Below are positions 21,091 through 28,242 of a stretch of DNA of 30,377 nt, piece after piece (the stretch's first letter is position 1; each line of letters starts with the position of its first letter). Made by a program: the position numbers and the translations under genes. Below the pieces are notes generated by a model. It ran no database searches, was not told the origin of the DNA, and worked only from the letters and a program-made list of their open reading frames with translations. The DNA comes from Streptomyces sp. NRRL F-5727 (lineage in GTDB: Bacteria > Actinomycetota > Actinomycetes > Streptomycetales > Streptomycetaceae): NCBI RefSeq assembly GCF_000719555.1, contig NZ_JOGX01000075.1, positions 1-30,377 of the forward strand. The letters run 5' to 3'.

Positions 21091-22089
21091 ATGGTCCCCT
21101 CGCTCACCCGCGCCGTCCGCCGCCGCGCCCTCGCGCTCGCGGGCGCGCTGCTCGCGGTGGGCGGGGTGCTGCTGTGGTGGCTGGCGCCCTTCGGGACCTC
21201 GACGCCCAGCGGCTCGATCACCTTCAGCACCGGCGTCCGCTCCGGGGTCTACCAGCACTACGGCGAGCTGCTCAAGCAGGCCATGGCCGAGGACCTCCCC
21301 GACGTCACGGTCACCCTCAAGGACAGCGAGGGCTCCCAGCAGAACCTGGCGCGGGTCGCCTCCGGCGAGGCCGACTTCACCGTCGCGACCGCCGACGCCG
21401 TGGCGCAGTACATCCGCGACCGCCGGCCCGGCTTCGAGCGGCTCCGCGGCTGCGCGCGGCTCTACGACGACTACGTCCAGCTGGTCGTCCGGAAGGGCTC
21501 CGTGGTCCAGACCGTCTCCGACCTGCGCGGGCTGCGGGTCGGCGTCGGCCAGGACGGCTCGGGCGTGCGGCTGATAGCGGACCGGGTCCTCGCGGCGGCC
21601 GGGCTCACCCCGTCCCGGGACGTGACCGCGGTGCCGGTCGGCATCGACGCGATGCCGGAGATGCTGGAGAAGGGCGAACTGGACGCCTTCTTCTGGTCCG
21701 GCGGGCTGCCGACCGCGGCGGTGCAGAAGCTGTCGGAGCGGTCCCCGGTCCGGCTGATCCCGATGGACGCCCCGCTGGTGGACGCGCTGCGGGACGTGGG
21801 CGAGTCCACCCGGCTGTACCGCTCCGCGACGATCCCTGCCGACGCGTACGCGGCCGCGCAGGACGGGCAGCGGGTGCCGACGCTGGCGGTGGCGAACCTG
21901 ATGGTGACGACGGTCGAGGCCGACCCGGATCTGGTGGAGGGGTTCACCCGCTCGGTGATCGACAGCCGGGACAGCATCGGCAGCCAGGTGCACCCGGCGC
22001 AGCTGGTGGACCTGCGGACGGCCGTCTACACCGAGCCGCTCACCCTCCACGACGGCGCCCGCCGCTACTACCGCTCCGTCAAGCCCTGA
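21091..22089 (+). CDS. TAXI family TRAP transporter solute-binding protein
   Basis: 332 residues. A basic start and one hydrophobic stretch (about 10-33, ending GVLLWWLAPFG) act as a membrane anchor or signal; there is no lipobox. The rest is a periplasmic-binding-type fold with the TAXI hallmarks: ITFSTGVRSGVYQHYGELL, SEGSQQNLARVASGEADFTVATADAV, LRGLRVGVGQDGSGVRLIADRVL, and DAFFWSGGLPTAAVQKL. The family binds small dicarboxylates or amino acids such as glutamate. No DctQ/DctM membrane gene is in the window, so it is a lone receptor. It converges on gluK with a 45-nt gap, and may work with that sensor; this is inference. Confidence 0.88.
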   Translation: MVPSLTRAVRRRALALAGALLAVGGVLLWWLAPFGTSTPSGSITFSTGVRSGVYQHYGELLKQAMAEDLPDVTVTLKDSEGSQQNLARVASGEADFTVATADAVAQYIRDRRPGFERLRGCARLYDDYVQLVVRKGSVVQTVSDLRGLRVGVGQDGSGVRLIADRVLAAAGLTPSRDVTAVPVGIDAMPEMLEKGELDAFFWSGGLPTAAVQKLSERSPVRLIPMDAPLVDALRDVGESTRLYRSATIPADAYAAAQDGQRVPTLAVANLMVTTVEADPDLVEGFTRSVIDSRDSIGSQVHPAQLVDLRTAVYTEPLTLHDGARRYYRSVKP

Positions 22090-22134
22090 GCCCTACGCCG
22101 GCACCCGACCCGGCCGGGCGCACGGGCTCCGCCG

Positions 22135-23532
22135 TCACGTGTCGGTGGGCGCGTACCGCGGCACCGTGACCGTCACCCGCAGCCCGTGCGGCTCGTTCGG
22201 GGCGAAGGCGATCCCGCCGCCGGTGGCGGTGAGCAGGACGCGGGCGATGGAGAGGCCGAGACCCGAGCCCTTGACGTTCTGGTGGCGGCCGGAGCGCCAG
22301 AAGCGGTCCCCGACCCTGCCGAGCTCGTCCTCGGTGAGTCCGGGGCCGAGGTCGGCGACGACGACCTCGACGCTGTCGCGCCCCGGGAGGACCCGTACGG
22401 TGACCTCCTCGCCCGCCGGCGTGAACTTGAGCGCGTTGTCGACGACCGCGTCCAGCGCGCTGGACAGGGCGACCGGGTCGGCCCAGCCGGTGGCCGCCCC
22501 GCACTCCCCCACCAGGCGGACGCCCTTCTCGTCGGCGACCGGCCGCCAGGAGGCGATCCGCTCGGCGGTGAGGGCGCCGACGTCGGTGAGCCGGAGGTCG
22601 GCGGCGGCGTGCTCGGCGAGGGCCAGGTCGAGCAGGTCGTCGAGGACCTGCGCGAGCCGCTTGCCCTCGGTGCGCACGGAGGCGATCTCCTCGTTCCCCT
22701 CGGGGAGTTCGAGGGCGAGCAGCTCGATGCGGAGCAGCAGGGCGGCGAGCGGGTTGCGGAGCTGGTGGGAGGCGTCGGCGACGAACGCCCGCTGCTGTTC
22801 GAGGGATTCCTCGACGTGGTCGGCCATCTCGTTGAAGGAGCGGGCCAGGCGGCGCAGTTCGGGCGGCCCGCCGGCCTCGGCGACCCGGGAGTTCATCCGG
22901 CCGGTGGCGATGTCGTGGGTGACGCCGTCGAGCACCCGTACCGGACGCAGCACCCAGCCGGTGAGGCGGACGGCGGCGCCGACGGCGAGCAGCATCGCGG
23001 CGGCCTCGCCGGCGAAGATCACCAGCCAGCCGCGCAGGATGCGGGCGCGGAGCTCGCCGGTGGGCGAGTCGGTGACGACGACGGCGATGACGTCCCCGTC
23101 GCGGACGACCGGGGAGGCGATGGTGAGGCGGGCGTGCGGCTGCCAGGGCCAGACCTGCGGCGGGTCGTGGCTGCGGCGGCCGAGCAGGGCCTCGTTGAAG
23201 GCGCGGCGGCCGTCGCCCTCGTACGGGACGACCCAGCCCTCGGGGGCGGCGGCCATGGCGCGGTTGTCGCGGTAGAAGATGCCGGCCCGGATGCCGTACA
23301 CGTCGTGGTAGCTGGCGAGCTCGCCGTTGAGGGTGGTGCGGCGCTCGTCCCTGACGGTGGCGGGGTCGTCGACGAACTGGGCGAGGGCGGCGAAGCGGGC
23401 GGCGTCGTCGAGCCGGTCGACGACGACCCGCTGCTGCTGGGCGGCGGCGAGGCTGGCGGCGAGCGGGAAGCCGAGGGCGAGGAGGACCCCGGCCATCAGC
23501 ACGATGAGCAGGGGGAGGAGTCGGGTGCGCAC
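22135..23532 (-). CDS. gluK: Sensor histidine kinase GluK
   Basis: 465-residue sensor kinase. Two membrane segments (about 5-27 and 166-188) flank an outside domain of about 140 residues, followed by HAMP, HisKA with ASHQLRNPLAALLLR (His256), and HATPase with VDNALKFTPAGEE, DLGPGLTEDE and GSGLGLSIARVLL. The GTG at 23532 starts 18 nt after the gluR stop and has no clear ribosome site, so it is probably translationally coupled. Its place beside gluR and gluABCD matches the S. coelicolor GluR-GluK system, reported to sense glutamate and control its uptake; I rely on memory for that report. The symbol follows from that position. Confidence 0.88.
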   Translation of the reverse strand: MRTRLLPLLIVLMAGVLLALGFPLAASLAAAQQQRVVVDRLDDAARFAALAQFVDDPATVRDERRTTLNGELASYHDVYGIRAGIFYRDNRAMAAAPEGWVVPYEGDGRRAFNEALLGRRSHDPPQVWPWQPHARLTIASPVVRDGDVIAVVVTDSPTGELRARILRGWLVIFAGEAAAMLLAVGAAVRLTGWVLRPVRVLDGVTHDIATGRMNSRVAEAGGPPELRRLARSFNEMADHVEESLEQQRAFVADASHQLRNPLAALLLRIELLALELPEGNEEIASVRTEGKRLAQVLDDLLDLALAEHAAADLRLTDVGALTAERIASWRPVADEKGVRLVGECGAATGWADPVALSSALDAVVDNALKFTPAGEEVTVRVLPGRDSVEVVVADLGPGLTEDELGRVGDRFWRSGRHQNVKGSGLGLSIARVLLTATGGGIAFAPNEPHGLRVTVTVPRYAPTDT

Positions 23533-23550
23533 GGGCGGGGCGGCCGGGGG

Positions 23551-24276
23551 TTACGCGGCCGGGGCGACCAGGCGGTAGCCGACGCCCCGCACGGTCTCGA
23601 TCAGGGCGGGCATGCGCAGCTTGGAGCGGAGCGAGGCGACGTGCACCTCCAGGGTGCGGCCGGTCCCCTCCCAACTGGTCTGCCAGACCTCGGAGATGAT
23701 CTGTTCGCGGCGGAAGACGACACCGGGCCGCTGGGCGAGCAGGGCGAGCAGGTCGAATTCCTTGCGGGTGAGGGCGACGGGCTCGCCGTCGACGCTGACG
23801 CGCCGGGTGGGCAGCTCGACGGCGACGGCGCCGAGGTGCAGCACGGCGGCCTCGCCGGCGGAGCCCGTACCGCCGGCGCTGTCGTCGGGGGCGCCGGGTC
23901 CGGTGGTGCGCCGGGAGACGGCGTGGATGCGGGCGAGCAGTTCCCCGGTGTCGTAGGGCTTGACGACGTAGTCGTCGGCGCCGAGATTGAGGCCGTGGAT
24001 CCGGGAGCGCACGTCGGCACGGGCGGTGACCATGATCACCGGGGTGGCGGTGAGCTTCCGGATGCGGGCGCAGACCTGGTAGCCGTCCTGGTCGGGGAGG
24101 CCGAGGTCGAGCAGGACCACTCCGTACGAGGGCCGCTCGCCCTGTGCGGTGGGGAGGACGGCCTGGAGGGCCTCCTCGCCGTTGCGGGCGTGGGTGACGG
24201 CGAAGCCGTGCTTGGCGAGGATCGCGGAGAGGGCCGCGGCGACGTGGTCGTCGTCCTCGACGAGCAGCAGTCGCAT
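23551..24276 (-). CDS. gluR: OmpR family response regulator GluR
   Basis: 241 residues: receiver domain with acidic pair EDDDH at the start, phospho-acceptor Asp57 in VVLLDLGLPDQDG and Lys in VVKPYDTGELLARI, then a linker and an OmpR winged helix with RKEFDLLALLAQRPGVVFRRE and RTLEVHVASLRSKL. The ATG at 24276 is preferred over one two codons upstream because GAGGAG ends 6 nt before it. It forms an operon with gluK and is divergent from gluABCD; a palindrome over the gluA -35 is its most likely binding site. Confidence 0.9.
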   Translation of the reverse strand: MRLLLVEDDDHVAAALSAILAKHGFAVTHARNGEEALQAVLPTAQGERPSYGVVLLDLGLPDQDGYQVCARIRKLTATPVIMVTARADVRSRIHGLNLGADDYVVKPYDTGELLARIHAVSRRTTGPGAPDDSAGGTGSAGEAAVLHLGAVAVELPTRRVSVDGEPVALTRKEFDLLALLAQRPGVVFRREQIISEVWQTSWEGTGRTLEVHVASLRSKLRMPALIETVRGVGYRLVAPAA

Positions 24277-24338
24277 GGTCATCTCCTCTCGTTCGCCGGG
24301 GTGGCGGGATCATTCGCCGGGGTGCCCCGGGATCGGGG

Positions 24339-24379
24339 CATGAACGCCCATGAACGCCGATCACCGACGTCACAGTCAA
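24339..24379 (-). promoter_or_regulatory. Candidate gluR promoter with a 10-bp direct repeat
   Basis: On the minus strand TTGACT (24379-24374) is followed 18 nt later by GTTCAT (24355-24350). CATGAACGCC is present twice head to tail on the plus strand (24339-24348 and 24349-24358), so the -10-like hexamer is duplicated. The -35 is good, the -10 is weak. Confidence 0.35.
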
Positions 24380-24495
24380 GTGTCCCCCGGCGGACCGTCG
24401 GCTTCCGTTATTCACCCGGTACGGCCCCGCAGGTCACCTTCACCCACGGTGTCCGCCTGTGGCCTTATCGTTATCCTCAATTTCCGCTCAGATGT

Positions 24496-24526
24496 GATGA
24501 CGGTCATCCGAACGTGTCTCTAGTGT
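24496..24526 (+). promoter_or_regulatory. gluABCD promoter with palindromic operator over the -35
   Basis: -35 ATGACG (24497-24502), 18-nt spacer, -10 TAGTGT (24521-24526), start expected near 24533, 27 nt before the gluA ATG. The perfect 13-bp palindrome GATGACGGTCATC (24496-24508) covers the -35. The nearest regulator is GluR, so this is the first candidate for its site. Confidence 0.65.
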
Positions 24527-24559
24527 CCTCCCAACCGAGGAGGACGGAGCAAGAGGCCG

Positions 24560-25345
24560 ATGAGCGGAGTGGCAGTGTCCAAGGACCACGAGGACTCCCC
24601 CCGGGCCCAGGAGGATCTGGTCGTCCTGTCCGGAGTGAACAAGCACTTCGGCGCGCTGCACGTGCTGCAGGACATCGACCTCACGATCGGCCGCGGTGAA
24701 GTCGTCGTCGTCATCGGACCGTCGGGTTCCGGCAAGTCGACGCTGTGCCGCACGATCAACCGCCTGGAGACGATCGACGCCGGGACGATCACCATCGACG
24801 GCAAGCCGCTGCCCGCGGAGGGCAGGGAGCTGGCCCGGCTGCGGTCGGACGTCGGCATGGTCTTCCAGTCCTTCAATCTCTTCGCGCACAAGACCGTGCT
24901 CGAGAACGTGATGCTGGGCCAGATCAAGGTCCGCCGCACGGAGAAGAAGGCGGCGGAGACCAAGGCCCGAGCCCTGCTGGAGCGGGTGGGCGTGGCCGCG
25001 CAGGCCGAGAAGTACCCGGCGCAGCTCTCCGGTGGGCAGCAGCAGCGCGTGGCGATCGCCCGCGCGCTCGCCATGGACCCGAAGGTGATGCTCTTCGACG
25101 AGCCGACCTCGGCCCTGGACCCCGAGATGATCAACGAGGTCCTGGAGGTCATGCAGCAGCTGGCCCGGGAGGGCATGACGATGGTGGTCGTGACGCACGA
25201 GATGGGCTTCGCCCGCTCCGCGGCCGACCGGGTCGTCTTCATGGCCGACGGCAGGATCGTCGAACAGGCCACCCCCGAGGAGTTCTTCAGCAACCCGCGC
25301 AGCGACCGGGCGAAGGACTTCCTCTCCAAAATCCTGCACCACTGA
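24560..25345 (+). CDS. gluA: Glutamate ABC transporter ATP-binding protein GluA
   Basis: 261-residue ATPase of a polar amino acid importer. Walker [10 protein letters not shown] (53-61), Q-loop VFQSFNLF, signature LSGGQ (156-160), Walker B VMLFDE (176-181), and H-loop VVTHEMGF are all present. It sits on the inner face of the membrane and drives GluC/GluD. The ATG at 24560 follows an AAGAGG only 3 nt away, with further GGAGG upstream; the first 20 residues are loosely conserved in look, so a slightly later start is possible. It is the first gene of the gluABCD operon. Confidence 0.95.
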   Translation: MSGVAVSKDHEDSPRAQEDLVVLSGVNKHFGALHVLQDIDLTIGRGEVVVVIGPSGSGKSTLCRTINRLETIDAGTITIDGKPLPAEGRELARLRSDVGMVFQSFNLFAHKTVLENVMLGQIKVRRTEKKAAETKARALLERVGVAAQAEKYPAQLSGGQQQRVAIARALAMDPKVMLFDEPTSALDPEMINEVLEVMQQLAREGMTMVVVTHEMGFARSAADRVVFMADGRIVEQATPEEFFSNPRSDRAKDFLSKILHH

Positions 25346-25398
25346 GCGAGTCGACGACCTAGTCTTCGCAACTCACGCCTATCCAAGGGATCTTCACC

Positions 25399-26220
25399 AT
25401 GAAGCTTCGCAACGCCTCCGCGGCCGCCGCGGCCGCCGTCGTCCTCGCCCTGACCGCCACCGCCTGCGGCACCGGCTCGGACTCCGGCAGCAACGGCGAC
25501 AAGATCACCATCGGCATCAAGTTCGACCAGCCGGGTCTCGGCCTGAAGACCCCGGACGGCTCGTACGCCGGCTTCGACGTCGACGTCGCCAAGTACGTCG
25601 CCAAGGAGCTCGGCTTCGCCGAGGACAAGATCAACTGGAAGCAGGCCCCGTCGGCCGAGCGCGAGAACCTCATCAAGAACGGCGACGTGAAGTTCGTCGT
25701 CGCGAGCTACTCGATCAACGAGAAGCGCCTGAAGGAGGTCGACTTCGCCGGCCCGTACTTCCTGACCCACCAGGACCTGCTGGTCCGCGCCGACGACACC
25801 TCGATCACCAAGGTCGAGGACCTCAACACCAAGAAGCTCTGCTCGGTGACCGGCTCGACCTCCGCGCAGAACGTCAAGGAGAAGCTGGCCCCGAAGGCCG
25901 ACCTCCAGCAGCTCGGCGGCTACTCCGAGTGCCTGACCGGCCTGGAGAACAAGGCCGTCGACGCCCTCACCACGGACGCCTCCATCCTCGCGGGCTACGC
26001 CTCGCAGAAGGAGCACCAGGGCAAGTTCAAGCTCGTGGGCCTCTCCATGAGCGACGAGAACTACGGCATCGGCCTCAAGAAGGGCGACTCCGAGCTCAAG
26101 GGCAAGATCAACAAGGCCCTGGAGAAGATGGTGTCCGACGGCACCTGGGACAAGCTCGTGAAGCAGCACTTCGGCCCGTCGGGCTACAAGAACGAGCCGG
26201 CCCCGAAGATCGCGGGCTGA
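25399..26220 (+). CDS. gluB: Glutamate-binding lipoprotein GluB
   Basis: 273-residue family 3 solute-binding protein. A signal peptide ends in LTATAC with Cys22 as lipid anchor. The mature part has the SBP_bac_3 pattern: ITIGIKFDQPGLGLKTPDGSYAGFDVDVAKYVAKELG, NGDVKFVVASYSINEKRLKEVDFAGPYF, CSVTGSTSAQNVKE and VDALTTDASILAGY. It captures glutamate outside the cell and delivers it to GluC/GluD. The ATG has AAGGGATC about 8 nt upstream, and the gap to gluA is 53 nt. A strong hairpin follows the gene and may raise its level relative to the permease genes. Confidence 0.95.
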   Translation: MKLRNASAAAAAAVVLALTATACGTGSDSGSNGDKITIGIKFDQPGLGLKTPDGSYAGFDVDVAKYVAKELGFAEDKINWKQAPSAERENLIKNGDVKFVVASYSINEKRLKEVDFAGPYFLTHQDLLVRADDTSITKVEDLNTKKLCSVTGSTSAQNVKEKLAPKADLQQLGGYSECLTGLENKAVDALTTDASILAGYASQKEHQGKFKLVGLSMSDENYGIGLKKGDSELKGKINKALEKMVSDGTWDKLVKQHFGPSGYKNEPAPKIAG

Positions 26221-26232
26221 CCGAGCGAGCGT

Positions 26233-26273
26233 CGCCGTGACGGCCGCCCCACCGGGGCGCGGCCGTCACGGCG
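26233..26273 (+). terminator. Intercistronic hairpin between gluB and gluC
   Basis: A perfect 15-bp stem (26233-26247 with 26259-26273) closes on an 11-nt loop, 12 nt past the gluB stop. As it is inside the operon and has no T run, it is likely a partial terminator or 3'-end stabiliser. Confidence 0.75.
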
Positions 26274-26339
26274 CCACCGGCCGCTGCCGACGCACCGGCC
26301 GTCCCACCGACCGACCACCAGGGGAGAGCGCGGGGCATC

Positions 26340-27014
26340 GTGTTCGACTTTCTTGATTCCGGGCAGTACGACCTGCTCGGCGCCTTCTGGGTGACGGCGC
26401 AGCTCGCCCTCTACTCGGCGATCGGCTCGCTGATCTGGGGCACCGCCCTGGTCGCCATGCGGGTCAGCCCGGTGCCGCTGATGCGCGGCTTCGGCACGGC
26501 GTACGTCAACCTCGTCCGCAACACTCCGCTGACCGTGGTCATCGTGGCCTGTTCCTTCGGCCTCAACCAGACCCTCCAGATCACGCTCGGCGGCGAGAAC
26601 TTCGAGGAGATCGGCTTCCGGCTCGCGATCCTCGGTCTCACCGCCTACACCGGCACCTTCGTCTGCGAGGCGCTGCGCTCCGGCATCAACACGGTGCCGG
26701 CGGGCCAGGCGGAGGCCGCCCGCGCGCTGGGCATGAGCTTCACCCAGGTCCTGACCCTGGTGATCCTCCCGCAGGCGTTCCGCGCGGCGATCACCCCGCT
26801 CGCCAACGTGCTCATCGCCCTCACCAAGAACACCACGGTGGCGGCGGCGATCAGCGCCGCCGAGGCCGCGTTCCTGATGAAGGAGATGATCGAGAACGAG
26901 GCCGACGCCCTCTTCGCGGTCTTCGGGATCTTCGCCTTCGGCTTCATCCTCCTCACCCTCCCCACCGGCCTGGTCCTCGGCTGGGCGGCCAAGCGACTGG
27001 CGGTGAAGCGATGA
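26340..27014 (+). CDS. gluC: Glutamate ABC transporter permease GluC
   Basis: 224-residue polar amino acid permease of the HisM type. Several membrane segments are visible, with the EAA loop region reading EALRSGINTVPAGQAEAARALGMS, the contact site for the ATPase, followed by LVILPQAFRAAITPL. GTG at 26340 gives MFDFLDSGQYDLL; a GGGGAGAG lies about 11-13 nt upstream, a little far. It follows the intercistronic hairpin and overlaps gluD by ATGA, so the two permease subunits are coupled. Confidence 0.94.
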   Translation: MFDFLDSGQYDLLGAFWVTAQLALYSAIGSLIWGTALVAMRVSPVPLMRGFGTAYVNLVRNTPLTVVIVACSFGLNQTLQITLGGENFEEIGFRLAILGLTAYTGTFVCEALRSGINTVPAGQAEAARALGMSFTQVLTLVILPQAFRAAITPLANVLIALTKNTTVAAAISAAEAAFLMKEMIENEADALFAVFGIFAFGFILLTLPTGLVLGWAAKRLAVKR

Positions 27015-27901
27015 ACTCCGTCCTCTACGACGTCCCCGGCCCCAAGGCCAAGCGGCGCAACGTCGTCTACACGGTGGCCTTCCTCGCCGTCCTCGGTCTG
27101 GTGGCCTACTGGGTGCTCTCCGCGCTGGCCGACAAGAACCAGCTGGCGGCCGAGAAGTGGAGCCCGTTCGTCACCGACTCCCAGGTGTGGACGACGTATC
27201 TGATCCCCGGCCTGATCGAGACCCTGAAGGCCGCCGCGCTCTCGATCCTGATCGCCCTGCCGCTCGGCGCGGCCCTGGGCATCGGCCGGCTCTCCGACCA
27301 CCGCTGGGTGCGGGTCCCGGTCGGCGCGGTCGTGGAGTTCTTCCGGGCCATCCCGGTGCTGCTGCTGATGATGTTCTCCAGCGCCGTGTACGCCGCCTAC
27401 ACGCCCGTCAGCTCCGACTTCCGGCCGCTGTACGCGGTCGTCACGGGCCTGGTGCTCTACAACGCCTCCGTCATCGCCGAGGTCGTCCGCGCCGGCGTCC
27501 TCTCGCTCCCCCGGGGCCAGGGCGACGCGGCCGTCGCGCTCGGCATGCGCAAGGGCCAGACCATGCTGTACGTGCTGCTGCCCCAGGCCGTGACGGTCAT
27601 GCTCCCCGCCCTGGTGAGCCAGCTCGTCGTCATCGTGAAGGACACCGCGCTCGGCGGCGCGCTGCTCGGCTTCGGCGAACTCCTCAGCCAGAACCGGCAG
27701 ATCACCGCCAACTACGGCGCCAACACGATCGCCGCCTTCACCGTCATCGCCCTGATCTACATCGCGCTCAACGCCCTCCTCACCTACCTCGCCGCCCGGC
27801 TGGAGAAGCGGCTGCGCCAGGGCCGCAAGGCGGCCGCGGTGAAGGACACGGCCCCGATCGTGAACGTCGAGATGGGCGGGGCGAGCACCGGCGGCCTCTG
27901 A
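27011..27901 (+). CDS. gluD: Glutamate ABC transporter permease GluD
   Basis: 296-residue second permease subunit. After one N-terminal membrane segment (about 20-38) and an outside loop, the core permease has an EAA region EVVRAGVLSLPRGQGDAAVALGMRKGQ and VLLPQAVTVMLPALVSQLVVIVKDTALGG. The C terminus has a short polar tail ending in GGASTGGL. ATG at 27011 overlaps the gluC stop (ATGA). It pairs with GluC to form the channel. Confidence 0.94.
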   Translation: MNSVLYDVPGPKAKRRNVVYTVAFLAVLGLVAYWVLSALADKNQLAAEKWSPFVTDSQVWTTYLIPGLIETLKAAALSILIALPLGAALGIGRLSDHRWVRVPVGAVVEFFRAIPVLLLMMFSSAVYAAYTPVSSDFRPLYAVVTGLVLYNASVIAEVVRAGVLSLPRGQGDAAVALGMRKGQTMLYVLLPQAVTVMLPALVSQLVVIVKDTALGGALLGFGELLSQNRQITANYGANTIAAFTVIALIYIALNALLTYLAARLEKRLRQGRKAAAVKDTAPIVNVEMGGASTGGL

Positions 27902-27977
27902 CCGGCCGCCCCGACGGCCGCCCCTCACGACCACCACCCCGACCGGCCCGGTTTCCCCCAAGTTCCGCGCCCGTCCA

Positions 27978-28039
27978 CTTCCGGCCCCGTCGCCCTCCCC
28001 CGGACCGCCTGCCTCCGGGGCAAGCGGCGGGGCCGGAGG
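27978..28039 (+). terminator. Terminator of the gluABCD operon
   Basis: A 16-bp stem with two G-T pairs (27978-27993 with 28024-28039) encloses a second hairpin CCCCGGA/TCCGGGG (27998-28004 with 28014-28020). It begins 77 nt past the gluD stop. Confidence 0.7.
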
Positions 28040-28124
28040 TCCTGGTGGGGCGGAAAGCGATGCGCGAGCCGCCCGCCGCGCCCGGAAACCGGCCCGGCCG
28101 GACCTCAGCCGCACCACGCCCACC

Positions 28125-28161
28125 GCGTCACTTGACGCAAAACACCCTGACTGGGTTGCAT
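28125..28161 (+). promoter_or_regulatory. Monooxygenase promoter with palindrome over the -35
   Basis: -35 TTGACG (28132-28137), 18-nt spacer, -10 TTGCAT (28156-28161). The palindrome GCGTCA-CT-TGACGC (28125-28138) covers the -35. Distance to the GTG at 28243 is 81 nt. Confidence 0.5.
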
Positions 28162-28242
28162 ACGGTCTGTGATCAAGCACCGGGCTCGTGCCACACTCTG
28201 CTGTGCTGCCCCCATGACTTTCCGGCCTTTTGGAGCCGCGCC

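Larger units (their letters stand above)
27902..28242. other. Intergenic region between gluD and the monooxygenase gene
   Basis: 341 nt that hold the gluABCD terminator (27978-28039) in the first half and the monooxygenase promoter with its palindrome (28125-28161) in the second. The stretch 28040-28120 is GC-rich without visible structure. No small gene with a ribosome site was seen. Confidence 0.7.

Noticed and set aside
20495..21574. Plus-strand frames running through the 25-bp array
   Set aside because: No ribosome site, Arg/Pro/Ser-rich shadow composition, and a 25-bp period cannot hold one repeated peptide phase.
22090..22134. Terminator between the TAXI gene and gluK
   Set aside because: Only a short CCCGGCCGGG palindrome is present without a useful loop, too weak to call.
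27157..28242. A much longer frame in phase with the monooxygenase, reaching back over gluD
   Set aside because: It is the high-GC shadow of gluD; composition is Arg/Pro-rich before the FAD site, and the GTG at 28243 has a good ribosome site.
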